Positions 51,614-59,330 of a DNA stretch of 64,000 nucleotides are shown in pieces (the first letter of the stretch is position 1; each line of letters opens with the position of its first letter). Under the pieces are notes generated by a model that worked only from the letters and a program-made list of their open reading frames with translations, was not told the origin of the DNA and made no database searches. Source of the DNA: Microlunatus soli (GTDB lineage: Bacteria; Actinomycetota; Actinomycetes; Propionibacteriales; Propionibacteriaceae). The stretch spans positions 1,178,001 through 1,242,000 of the forward strand of contig NZ_LT629772.1 in the NCBI RefSeq assembly GCF_900105385.1. Reading direction: 5' to 3'. Position numbers and translations under genes: made by a program.

Positions 51614-53092
51614 ATGAGCGAGAAGCAAGCCAAACCGACGAACCGCCAGACCCCGTTCTCCGAGGCGTTTCGCGCGTTCATCGGGACCGGTTGGGCCGCA
51701 GACCCTGCCGAGCTGCCCGATCCGCTGCCCGCCACCGGGCCGGCCGCAGACCGGCGGGCCGCGGTCAGTGCCGCCTATCCCGGCGAACGGGTGGTGATCC
51801 CGGCCGGCGGCCTGCAGGTCCGCTCCAACGACACCGACTACCGGTTCCGGCCGCATTCGGCGTTCGCGCACCTGACCGGGCTGGGCACCGACAAGGAGCC
51901 CGACGCCGTGTTGGTGTTGGAGCCGACCGACTCCGGGCATGACGCCACGCTCTACTTCAAGCCGCGGGCGCCGCGTGACTCCGAGGAGTTCTACGCCAAC
52001 GCCCGGTACGGCGAGATGTGGGTCGGCAAGCGGGAGACGCTGGAAGAGATGGCGGCCCTGTCCGGCCTCAGCTGCGTCCCGATCGAGGAGCTCGCCGAAG
52101 CACTGGCCAAGAACGCCGATCAGACGGCGATCCGGTTGCTGCGTTCGGCCGACCCGGAGATCGCCCGGATCGTCGACCAGCTCCGGGCCGATCAGGAGAT
52201 CGACAGCGAGGCTGCCGAGCAGTCCGACGAGGAGCTGACCGTCTTCCTCAGCGAACTCCGGTTGATCAAGGACGCCTTCGAGCAGGATCAACTGCAAGAA
52301 GCCTGTGAGCAGACCGCGGCGGCCTTCGCCGAGGTGGTGAAGGGATTCCCGGAGGCGATCCGTCGCGGCCGGGGCGAGCGCTGGGTCGAGGGCATCTTCG
52401 GGCTGCACGCCCGGCATGCCGGCAATGCGGTCGGCTACGACACGATCGCCGCCTCCGGTGATCATGCCTGCACGCTGCACTGGATCCGCAACGACGGCGA
52501 CCTCAAGGACGGCGATCTGATCCTGATCGACGCCGGTGTGGAGCTCGACTCGCTGTACACCGCCGACGTCACCCGGACGTTGCCGCTGAACGGGACGTTC
52601 TCCGAGGCCCAGCGCAAGGTCTACCAAGCAGTCCTGGCCGCGCAAGAGGCCGGTATCGCCGCGGCCAAGGCCGGCACCACGTTCTCCGAAGTCCACAAGG
52701 CGGCGATCGCGGTGATCGCGCAGTACCTGGATGAATGGGGCATCCTGCCGGTGAGCGTCGAGCAGACGCTGAGCGACGACGGCGGGCAGCATCGGCGCTG
52801 GATGGTGCACGGGACGTCCCACCATCTCGGCATCGACGTGCACGACTGTGCCCAGGCCCGCAAGGAGAACTACAAGGAGGGAACGCTGGCGCCGGGGATG
52901 GTGATCACCGTCGAACCCGGGATCTATTTCAAGTCCGACGATCTGCTGGTGCCGGAAGAGTTGCGCGGCATCGGCGTCCGGATCGAGGACGACATCTTGA
53001 TCACCGAGGACGGCAATCGCAACCTGTCCGCCGCTCTGCCCCGGACCGCCGACGATGTCGAAGCCTGGATGGCCGGCCTGCTGAAGGCCTGA
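51614..53092 (+). CDS. pepP: Xaa-Pro aminopeptidase (aminopeptidase P)
   Basis: A 492-residue di-metal peptidase that removes N-terminal residues before proline. The creatinase-like N-terminal domain (FRAFIGTGW to FRPHSAFAHLTGLG) precedes the pita-bread domain with ligands Asp in LIDAGVEL and SLYTADVTRTL, His in HGTSHHLGIDVHD, Glu in VEPGIYF and GVRIEDDILITEDG. It is full length. corA starts 4 bp after the stop, so the two form an operon. Confidence 0.94.
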   Translation: MSEKQAKPTNRQTPFSEAFRAFIGTGWAADPAELPDPLPATGPAADRRAAVSAAYPGERVVIPAGGLQVRSNDTDYRFRPHSAFAHLTGLGTDKEPDAVLVLEPTDSGHDATLYFKPRAPRDSEEFYANARYGEMWVGKRETLEEMAALSGLSCVPIEELAEALAKNADQTAIRLLRSADPEIARIVDQLRADQEIDSEAAEQSDEELTVFLSELRLIKDAFEQDQLQEACEQTAAAFAEVVKGFPEAIRRGRGERWVEGIFGLHARHAGNAVGYDTIAASGDHACTLHWIRNDGDLKDGDLILIDAGVELDSLYTADVTRTLPLNGTFSEAQRKVYQAVLAAQEAGIAAAKAGTTFSEVHKAAIAVIAQYLDEWGILPVSVEQTLSDDGGQHRRWMVHGTSHHLGIDVHDCAQARKENYKEGTLAPGMVITVEPGIYFKSDDLLVPEELRGIGVRIEDDILITEDGNRNLSAALPRTADDVEAWMAGLLKA

Positions 53093-53096
53093 CCCG

Positions 53097-54206
53097 ATGA
53101 GCCCGCGCCGACCCGACGGTCCCCCGTCCCGCCGAGAACGCTATCTGTCGTTGAACGTTCTCGGCTCACGGCGGCGGCCGCCCGCGCCGGCAACGGCTCC
53201 CGAGCCGCCGCCGAACTCGGTGATCGACTGGGGCTGGTACGTCGGCGGCGTACGGCAGTCGGCACCCGATGTGGCGACCGCTGCCCGGCGCGCGGTCGCG
53301 GACAAGCACGGCTTCGTCTGGCTCGGGCTGAAGGATCCGACCGACGCCGATCTGCATGCGCTGCCGCAGCAGTTCGATCTGCATCCGTTGGCGATCGAGG
53401 ACGCCGTCGAGGGCCACACCCGATCCAAGATGGAGATGTTCGGCGACGACATGTTCATGGTCATCTCGACCGTCGCCTACGTCGAGCACCAACATCTGTC
53501 CGAGGCCGCCGAGGTGGTCTCCACCGGCCAGGTGATGATCTTCCTCAACGAACACTTCGTGATCACCGTGCGGCGCGGTGAACATGCCCCGCTGGGCAAC
53601 ATCCGCAAGACTCTGGAGCAGGATCCCGAACGTCTCGCCGAAGGGCCGTGGACGGTGCTCTACTCGATCGCCGACATGATCATCGACGACTACCAGGACG
53701 TGGTCGGCGAGTTCGAGACCGACGTCGACGAGGTCGAGGCCGCGGTGTTCGCCGAGGACGGCGAACGCAAGGTCGCCAGCGTCTATCAACTGAAACGTGA
53801 GCTGATCGAATTCAAACGGTCGGTGGTGCCGCTGGGCCAACCGCTGCAGCGATTGTCGACCCGCGGCTACCCGATGATCCCGTCCGACGCCCAGGCCTAT
53901 TTCCGCGAACTCCATGATCATCACATCGCCGCCGCCGAAGCCGTGTCCTCCTTCGACGAGGTGCTCACCTCGATCATGCAGGCCGCCCTGGCCCGGCTGT
54001 CGGTCAGCGACAACCAGGACATGCGCAAGCTGGCCGCGTACGCCGCGATGATCGCCGCCCCGACCGCTCTGGCCGGCATCTACGGCATGAACTTCAGCTG
54101 GATCCCCGGCGCCGACAGCCACTGGGGCTTCGTGATCTTCTGCGCCATCATCGCCGCCATGGTGCTGGCCATCTGGATCGGCTTCAAACGCAACAAGTGG
54201 TTGTAA
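53097..54206 (+). CDS. corA: CorA-family magnesium/cobalt transporter
   Basis: A 369-residue pentameric divalent-cation channel. A long cytoplasmic domain (VWLGLKDPTDADLHAL … HPLAIEDAVEGHTRSKMEMF) and long helix lead to two C-terminal membrane helices, with the signature YGMNF (in GIYGMNFSWIPG) after the first. The N-terminal 40 residues are Pro/Arg-rich and not conserved. A soluble MgtE-like protein and a DUF1003 protein lie 3 kb downstream. Confidence 0.94.
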   Translation: MSPRRPDGPPSRRERYLSLNVLGSRRRPPAPATAPEPPPNSVIDWGWYVGGVRQSAPDVATAARRAVADKHGFVWLGLKDPTDADLHALPQQFDLHPLAIEDAVEGHTRSKMEMFGDDMFMVISTVAYVEHQHLSEAAEVVSTGQVMIFLNEHFVITVRRGEHAPLGNIRKTLEQDPERLAEGPWTVLYSIADMIIDDYQDVVGEFETDVDEVEAAVFAEDGERKVASVYQLKRELIEFKRSVVPLGQPLQRLSTRGYPMIPSDAQAYFRELHDHHIAAAEAVSSFDEVLTSIMQAALARLSVSDNQDMRKLAAYAAMIAAPTALAGIYGMNFSWIPGADSHWGFVIFCAIIAAMVLAIWIGFKRNKWL

Positions 54207-54394
54207 GACCCATCCACCACCTGCAGCAGAGGCCGACCCGGCTCCACAGACCCGGCTCCACAGACTCCGGCCACTTCGCAGCAGCTGTTACCAAATCGCC
54301 CCGGAACAGCGACTACCGAGGGCGATTCCGCAACAAGAGTTACCATCTGACCAGCAATGCGGGGCGAGACGTTCGACAGCGACAACCGCACCCG

Positions 54395-54555
54395 GGCACC
54401 CAACGGGGATTTCGGCCCGGTGGTCGGGTTTCGGGTGTGGCGGGCGTTGCGTCGCGGCCGGTAGGACCAACAGCACCCAAGCACCCGAAGCGACCCGGCC
54501 GCGATGCTGGGCGGAAACCCGACCACCGGGCCGGAATCCCCAACCAGGCACCCAA
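54395..54555. mobile_element. 143-bp MITE-like element flanked by 9-bp direct repeats
   Basis: Left arm 54405-54432 (GGGGATTTCGGCCCGGTGG…) and right arm 54514-54541 are inverted repeats of 28 bp with one mismatch. The element (54404-54546) is bordered by GGCACCCAA at 54395-54403 and 54547-54555, which looks like a target-site duplication. It has no transposase frame. Confidence 0.75.
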
Positions 54556-54584
54556 TCCTTCACAAACGAGGACCCATGGTGAGA

Positions 54585-54604
54585 GGTCCGACAGGCTCAG
54601 GACC
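54585..54604. repeat. Dispersed GACAGGCTCA-type hairpin, copy 2
   Basis: GGTCC-GACAGGCTCA-GGACC, an exact 5-bp stem, starts 6 bp beyond the stop codon of the stress-protein gene. Same family as 4106 and 60550. Confidence 0.65.
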
Positions 54605-54610
54605 CTTGGG

Positions 54611-55123
54611 CTACTGGAAGTAGGCGGCCCGAGCGCCGGGCATCTGCTGCAGCATCTCCCGAGCTTTGGCGGCGAGCTTGTGTTCGCAGAGCACCTCGTA
54701 CTGGGCGGCGACGGTGTGACTGATCGAGGTGAAGTCGCGGCCGCGGCTGAGGGCGTACCCGATGGCCTGGAAGCCGATGCCGAGCACGATGCCGATCCCG
54801 AGGGCGACGGCCAACAGGGCCAGCCAGCTGCCGGGACGCCCGAAGATCACCATCACCACGGTGATCAACAGACCGGTGGTGACGCCGGACTGGATGCCCT
54901 GGCCGATCACGGTCCGCCAACTACGTCGGCCGAGGACCCGTTCGACCGACTTCAGACCGGTGCCGACGATCGCGAGATTCTGTACCTCGAACTTGTTGTC
55001 GGCCAGGTAGTCCACGGCCTTCTGGGCCTCGGCATAGCTGGTGTAGGTGCCGACCGTCTGCGGGAACTCGAGCTCGAACAGCGAGTTCCCCGGCCGGGAG
55101 AAGCTCTGGTTGGAAAATGACAT
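54611..55123 (-). CDS. Membrane protein with general stress protein 17M-like domain
   Basis: A 170-residue protein. The N-terminal segment TVGTYTSYAEAQKAVDYLADNKFEVQNLAIVGTGLKSVERVLGR matches the YflT/GspM-like stress domain; two close hydrophobic helices follow (TTGLLITVVMVIFGRPGSWLALLAVALGIGIVLGIG), then a soluble tail. Homologues are widespread in actinobacteria without a known role. GGGAGG lies 8 nt before the ATG. Confidence 0.82.
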   Translation of the reverse strand: MSFSNQSFSRPGNSLFELEFPQTVGTYTSYAEAQKAVDYLADNKFEVQNLAIVGTGLKSVERVLGRRSWRTVIGQGIQSGVTTGLLITVVMVIFGRPGSWLALLAVALGIGIVLGIGFQAIGYALSRGRDFTSISHTVAAQYEVLCEHKLAAKAREMLQQMPGARAAYFQ

Positions 55124-55153
55124 TGGGCTCGCCTCCCGTTCTCACCCCCAACG

Positions 55154-55843
55154 CTACCGCGTGAACACACAGAACTCGTTACCCTCCGGATCTGCGAGCA
55201 CGTCCCAGCCGATCTCGTCGTCACGGCGCCTCAGCAGCGTCGCCCCGGCATCGAGGTAGTCGGCGGTATCACCCCACACGTCCCAGTGGATCCGATTCTT
55301 CACCCGCTTGGGCTCGGGCACCGGGTTGAAGACCAGATCCCACGGCAGCCCGGCGGCTCCGCCGTCGATCCAGTGCCACGGATCGGCGGGATCGTGCTGC
55401 GCCGCCAGACCGAACTGCTCGGCCCACCAGGCGCTGATGGCGGCCGGGTCGGCGGCGTCGATCACCAATTCGTACAGTCGGTAGTCGGTCAACTGGGACG
55501 CGTTCCGTTCGAACGCGCAGAACTCTCCGCCCTCCGGATCTCGCATCACCGTCCAGCCCGGATGTTCGGTGTCTACGGTTGCGCCGAGTGCCGTCAGCGG
55601 GTCGGTCCCGCTCGCATGCACGTCGAGGTGGACCCGCTGCTTGACGGTCCGTGGCTCGGCGACCTGGTTGATCCAGATCGTGTGTTCCGGTTCGGTCCCC
55701 CGCAACACCCCGTCCGGGCCGTCGCCGTCGAACTCCGCGCTCAATCCGATCGCAGCCGCCCAGAAGTCGCCGATCCTGCGAGGGTCCTGAGCGTCGATCA
55801 CCAGATCCTTGAATGCGCGCTGTCCACCCTGGTTGTCGACCAT
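55154..55843 (-). CDS. VOC-superfamily protein with two glyoxalase-like domains
   Basis: A 229-residue protein made of two repeated glyoxalase/bleomycin-resistance-like modules: FKDLVIDAQDPRRIGDFWAAAIGLS … HLDVHASG … MRDPEGGEFCAFER, then YELVIDAADPAAISAWWAEQFGL … HWDVWGD … LADPEGNEFCVFTR. Each module has the His and late Glu expected for metal binding. The ATG at 55843 lies 7 nt after TACCGT and has no ribosome site. It is head-to-head with zwf (45 bp apart). Substrate unknown. Confidence 0.87.
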   Translation of the reverse strand: MVDNQGGQRAFKDLVIDAQDPRRIGDFWAAAIGLSAEFDGDGPDGVLRGTEPEHTIWINQVAEPRTVKQRVHLDVHASGTDPLTALGATVDTEHPGWTVMRDPEGGEFCAFERNASQLTDYRLYELVIDAADPAAISAWWAEQFGLAAQHDPADPWHWIDGGAAGLPWDLVFNPVPEPKRVKNRIHWDVWGDTADYLDAGATLLRRRDDEIGWDVLADPEGNEFCVFTR

Positions 55844-55850
55844 GATCGAA

Positions 55851-55856
55851 ACGGTA
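55851..55856 (-). promoter_or_regulatory. Candidate -10 (TACCGT) for the leaderless VOC gene
   Basis: Minus-strand TACCGT ends 7 nt before ATG 55843, in the short divergent region shared with zwf. Confidence 0.55.
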
Positions 55857-55888
55857 TCGTCCACCTCAGGATCCCACCAGGAGGAACG

Positions 55889-57328
55889 ATGCCGCAGCAG
55901 ACGATCAGTTCCGGCCCGCAGCAGGCGCCCACGCCGACGGTGTTCGTGTTGTTCGGTGCGACCGGCGACCTGTCCCGGCGGATGGTGCTGCCGGCCTTCT
56001 ACGACCTGTTCTGCCGGGGACTCACCCCGCCGGAGTGGGTACTGGTCGGCAACGGCCGCGGTGCCGACGCAGACCAGGACTTCGCCGAACGGGTCCGCGC
56101 CTCGTTGGAGGAGTTCGGGCCGGGCAGCGACAAGATCGACGACAAGCAGTGGAAGGACTTCTCCGATCGGCTGCGGTTCGCCGGTGGTGGCTTCGACGAG
56201 ACCGATCCGGGCAGTCTGCTGGATGTGATCGGCGAGGCCGCCGACGGCATCGGCGACGGCGCTCAGTACGTGCACTATCTCGCCGTTCCGCCGGTGGCGT
56301 TCGGTGAGGTGGTGGCCGGGCTTGCCGCGCACGACCTGCTGAAGAACGCCAAGGTCGTGTTCGAGAAGCCGTACGGGACCTCGCTGCAGTCCTTCACCGA
56401 GCTGGACGAGCAGGTCCATTCGGTGATGAAGGAGGAGCAGGTCTTCCGGATCGATCACTTCCTGGGCAAGGAAGCCACCCAGAACCTGCACGTGCTGCGG
56501 TTCGGCAATGCCATGATCAACAAGATCTGGTCGGCCGACGCCGTGGCCCAGGTCCAGATCGACGCACCCGAACCGCTGGACGTCGCGCAACGGGCCGAGT
56601 TCTACGACGCCACCGGCGCCTTCAAGGACATGATCGCCACCCATCTGTTCCAGGTCGCCGCCGAGGTGGCGATGGATCCGCCGGCCAGCATCGCACCGGA
56701 CGACCTGCAGGATGCCCGGGAGCAGGTGCTGGCGGCGTTCCGGCCGCTGGATCCGTCCGAGGTCGTCTTCGGTCAGTTCGACGGCTACACCGACATCGAC
56801 AAGATCACCGACGACTCGACCACCGACACGTTGGCTGCGGTCAGACTTTGGGTCGACACCGATCGGTGGCGCGGTGTGCCGTTCGTGTTGCGGAGCGGGA
56901 AACGGATGGCCGGCGACGACCAACTGGTGTCGTTGATCATGCGCGAGACGCAGGGACCGCTCGGCGATCTTGACGATGCGGCGGCCCGGCTGGAGATCTC
57001 ACTGAAGGGCAGCGGGTCGATCGCGGTGGCGTTGATCATGAAACGTCCGGGCCCCGACCTGACCCTGCGGGAGGAACGGATCGATCTCAGCCTGGGCGAG
57101 GTCTCCGGAGGCGAAGCGCTGGACCCGTACGTCGCGTTGATCCACGACGTGCTGCTCGGCGACCGTTCGCTGTTCACCAGTTCAGCCGGCTTGGCGGACG
57201 CCTGGCGAGTGGCCGAACCGGTGCTGGCCGATCCGCCCGAGCCGCTGCCGTACGAGCCGGACGGTTGGGGCCCGAAGCAGGCCGAAGCGTTGACCGACGG
57301 GCTGGGCTGGATGACCGAACGGGAGTGA
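55889..57328 (+). CDS. zwf: Glucose-6-phosphate 1-dehydrogenase
   Basis: First enzyme of the oxidative pentose phosphate pathway, making 6-phosphogluconolactone and NADPH. The nucleotide-binding motif FGATGDLSRRM (near residue 22) and the catalytic RIDHFLGKEATQN (near residue 190) are clear, with GKRMAGDDQ later. The frame is open far upstream, but AGGAGGAA before ATG 55889 fixes the start. 479 residues is slightly short for the family. It stands alone instead of in the usual tkt-tal-zwf-opcA operon, so another zwf may exist and this copy may be auxiliary. Confidence 0.94.
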   Translation: MPQQTISSGPQQAPTPTVFVLFGATGDLSRRMVLPAFYDLFCRGLTPPEWVLVGNGRGADADQDFAERVRASLEEFGPGSDKIDDKQWKDFSDRLRFAGGGFDETDPGSLLDVIGEAADGIGDGAQYVHYLAVPPVAFGEVVAGLAAHDLLKNAKVVFEKPYGTSLQSFTELDEQVHSVMKEEQVFRIDHFLGKEATQNLHVLRFGNAMINKIWSADAVAQVQIDAPEPLDVAQRAEFYDATGAFKDMIATHLFQVAAEVAMDPPASIAPDDLQDAREQVLAAFRPLDPSEVVFGQFDGYTDIDKITDDSTTDTLAAVRLWVDTDRWRGVPFVLRSGKRMAGDDQLVSLIMRETQGPLGDLDDAAARLEISLKGSGSIAVALIMKRPGPDLTLREERIDLSLGEVSGGEALDPYVALIHDVLLGDRSLFTSSAGLADAWRVAEPVLADPPEPLPYEPDGWGPKQAEALTDGLGWMTERE

Positions 57329-57362
57329 GCACGTTCGTACCGATCCGGAGGCACGGACGCGG

Positions 57363-57368
57363 TACTCT
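57363..57368 (+). promoter_or_regulatory. Candidate -10 (TACTCT) for the leaderless MgtE-like gene
   Basis: TACTCT ends 6 nt before GTG 57375. Confidence 0.55.
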
Positions 57369-57374
57369 CGCGGG

Positions 57375-58652
57375 GTGAACGGGCCCAGCATCTTCATCTC
57401 CCGGATCCGCGGTTGCGCGATCGTGGACGATGCCGGCGACACCATCGGCAAACTGCGCGATGTGGTGATCAGTGAGCGGACGTTGAGTCGTCCGCCGCGG
57501 GTGAAAGGACTGGTCGTCGAGCTGTTCGCCCGGCACCGGATCTTCGTCCCGATGCAGCGCGTCCGCAGCATCGACGCGGTCCAGATCGTCACCTCCGGAG
57601 TGGTCAACACCCGCCGGTTCGCCCGCCGGGACTCCGAGACGCTGGTGGTGGAGGACCTGTTCGATCAACAGGTCACGCAGCCGTCCGCGCCCGGTCCGTG
57701 GGTGATCTTCGACGTGGCGATGCATCAGGTCCGCAATGACGATTGGGAGGTCTCCGAGGTCGCGGTCCGCGAGGCCACCCGGAGCCGTCGGTTCGGTCGA
57801 CCCTTCACCCGCAAGGGTCAGGTCTCCATCGTGGAGTGGTCCGACATCGCCGCGATGCTCGGATCCTACGGTCAGGCGGCGGAGCAGTTGTTGGCCGAGA
57901 TGGAGGATATGAAGGCCGCCGACGTCGCACGCGAATTGCACGAGCTGACTCCGCAGCGCCGGGCGGATGTGGCGTCCGGGATGGACGACGAGAAGCTCGC
58001 CGACGCGTTGGAGGAGTTGCCCGAGGACGAGCAGGTGCAGCTGATCCAGTCTCTCGATGTCGAACGGGCGGCGGCGGTCCTGGAGGAGATGGACGCCGAC
58101 GACGCCGCCGACCTGATCGCCGAGCTGCCGGCCGAGATGGCCGAGTTGCTGCTGGGTGAGATGGAACCCGACGAGGCCAAGGACCTGCGCCGACTGCTGA
58201 CCTACGAGGAGTTCACCGCCGGCGGCATGATGACGCCGGAACCGGTGATCGTTCCGCCCGATGCCACCGTCGCCGATGCGCTCGCCCTGGTCCGGCAGGA
58301 AGAGCTGAGCCCGGCCACTGCCGCGATGATCTTCGTCTGCCGACCGCCGCTGGAGACCCCGACCGGGCGGCTGATCGGTTGTGTCCACACCCAGCGGTTG
58401 CTGCGGGAACCGCCGTCGGTATTGGTGTCCGGGCTGATCGACTCCGATCTGGAGCCGTTGAGCGACCAGTCCGATCTGCACGCGGTGAGCCGCTACTTCG
58501 CCACCTACAACCTGGTCAACGCACCGGTCGTCGACAAGGCGGGGCGACTGATCGGCGCAGTCACCGTTGACGACGTTCTTGATCACGTGCTGCCACAGGA
58601 TTGGCGAGGTGATCAGCTCGACGCGATGAGCGACAGCGAGGAGGCGAACTGA
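57375..58652 (+). CDS. MgtE N-domain/CBS protein without membrane channel
   Basis: A 425-residue soluble protein: PRC-barrel-like N-terminal part (ISRIRGCAIVDDAGDTIGKLRDVVI and a second copy near 100), the MgtE intracellular N domain (about 160-270, ADVARELHELTPQRRADVASGMDDEKLADALEELPEDEQ, VLEEMDADDAADLIAELP) and two CBS domains (MTPEPVIVPPDATVADAL; AVSRYFATYNLVNAPVVDKAGRLIGAVTVDDVLDHV). MgtE channels need a C-terminal five-helix domain, absent here. It probably senses Mg2+ and/or nucleotide and acts on a partner. The ATG of the DUF1003 gene overlaps its stop (TGATG). Confidence 0.9.
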   Translation: MNGPSIFISRIRGCAIVDDAGDTIGKLRDVVISERTLSRPPRVKGLVVELFARHRIFVPMQRVRSIDAVQIVTSGVVNTRRFARRDSETLVVEDLFDQQVTQPSAPGPWVIFDVAMHQVRNDDWEVSEVAVREATRSRRFGRPFTRKGQVSIVEWSDIAAMLGSYGQAAEQLLAEMEDMKAADVARELHELTPQRRADVASGMDDEKLADALEELPEDEQVQLIQSLDVERAAAVLEEMDADDAADLIAELPAEMAELLLGEMEPDEAKDLRRLLTYEEFTAGGMMTPEPVIVPPDATVADALALVRQEELSPATAAMIFVCRPPLETPTGRLIGCVHTQRLLREPPSVLVSGLIDSDLEPLSDQSDLHAVSRYFATYNLVNAPVVDKAGRLIGAVTVDDVLDHVLPQDWRGDQLDAMSDSEEAN

Positions 58653-59197
58653 TGGCACGAGCACCGCGTGAATCCCGCCGCGACTCCGAACGCGATTCCG
58701 AACGACTCGACACTCCTGGCCGCAGTCGACAACGCCGGCTGCCGCGGATGCGCATCTCCGGCGACGCGTTCGGCAACTTCGCCGAGGCGTTCGCCCGCTT
58801 CATGGGTACGGCCCGGTTCCTGGCCTACATGACCGGCTTCGTCGTGCTGTGGGTGCTGTTGAACTTCATCGGCCTGTTCGGGCTGCGCTGGGACCCGTAC
58901 CCGTTCATCCTGCTCAATCTGTTCTTCTCCACCCAGGCCAGCTATGCCGCGCCGTTGATCCTGCTGGCTCAGAACCGGCAGGAGGCCCGCGACCGGGTCG
59001 CCCTCGACGACGACCGCCGGCAGGCCGCCCAGACGCGGGCCGACATGGACTACCTGGCCCGCGAGATCGCCTCGCTGCGGATGTCGGTCGGTGAACTGGC
59101 CACCCGCGACTACCTGCGCGCCGAACTCCGCACCGAGCTGCGCGCCATCCTCGCCGAGCTCGACGACCCACCCCAGCAACCCACCCCCTCCCGCTGA
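58652..59197 (+). CDS. DUF1003 membrane protein
   Basis: A 181-residue protein with a charged N-terminus, two membrane helices (FLAYMTGFVVLWVLLNFIGLFGL and YPFILLNLFFSTQASYAAPLILLAQNRQ) that define DUF1003, and a long coiled-coil C-terminal tail. It is translationally coupled to the MgtE-like protein and near corA, which hints at a role with magnesium transport; this is inference. Its last codons (…PTPSR stop) are supplied by a 65-bp hairpin repeat. Confidence 0.9.
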   Translation: MARAPRESRRDSERDSERLDTPGRSRQRRLPRMRISGDAFGNFAEAFARFMGTARFLAYMTGFVVLWVLLNFIGLFGLRWDPYPFILLNLFFSTQASYAAPLILLAQNRQEARDRVALDDDRRQAAQTRADMDYLAREIASLRMSVGELATRDYLRAELRTELRAILAELDDPPQQPTPSR

Positions 59198-59255
59198 CCC
59201 GTCAGTTTCTCCCCGAAACGCCGGGCGTGTCGGGGAGAAACTGACGGGTCGGCGG
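59191..59255. terminator. 65-bp hairpin, stop-codon-embedded repeat copy 3
   Basis: Arms 59191-59220 and 59226-59255 pair with two mismatches around a CCGGG loop. The left arm begins CCGCTGACCCGTCAG and contains the DUF1003 stop codon (59195-59197). It lies between genes on the same strand and would end transcription before the leaderless mrp promoter. Confidence 0.85.
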
Positions 59256-59317
59256 GTGTGTGGGGCGGCGGACGGTTGCGGAGTGGTACCGGGGGCGGTG
59301 CGGGTCGGGTGGGCTAT

Positions 59318-59323
59318 TACGCT
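59318..59323 (+). promoter_or_regulatory. Candidate -10 (TACGCT) for leaderless mrp
   Basis: TACGCT ends 7 nt before ATG 59331; no ribosome site is present. Confidence 0.5.
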
Positions 59324-59330
59324 GGCGGGT

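Larger units (their letters stand above)
54207..54610. other. 404-bp intergenic region with two repeat elements
   Basis: The region between corA and the stress-protein gene (convergent) holds a MITE-like element (54404-54546) and a GACAGGCTCA hairpin (54585-54604). No coding frame is supported; open frames across the MITE-like element are low in homology. Confidence 0.6.

Noticed and set aside
54288-54563. Small protein-coding gene in the corA/stress-gene gap
   Set aside because: The frame is made by the two arms of the MITE-like element and has no homology or ribosome site.
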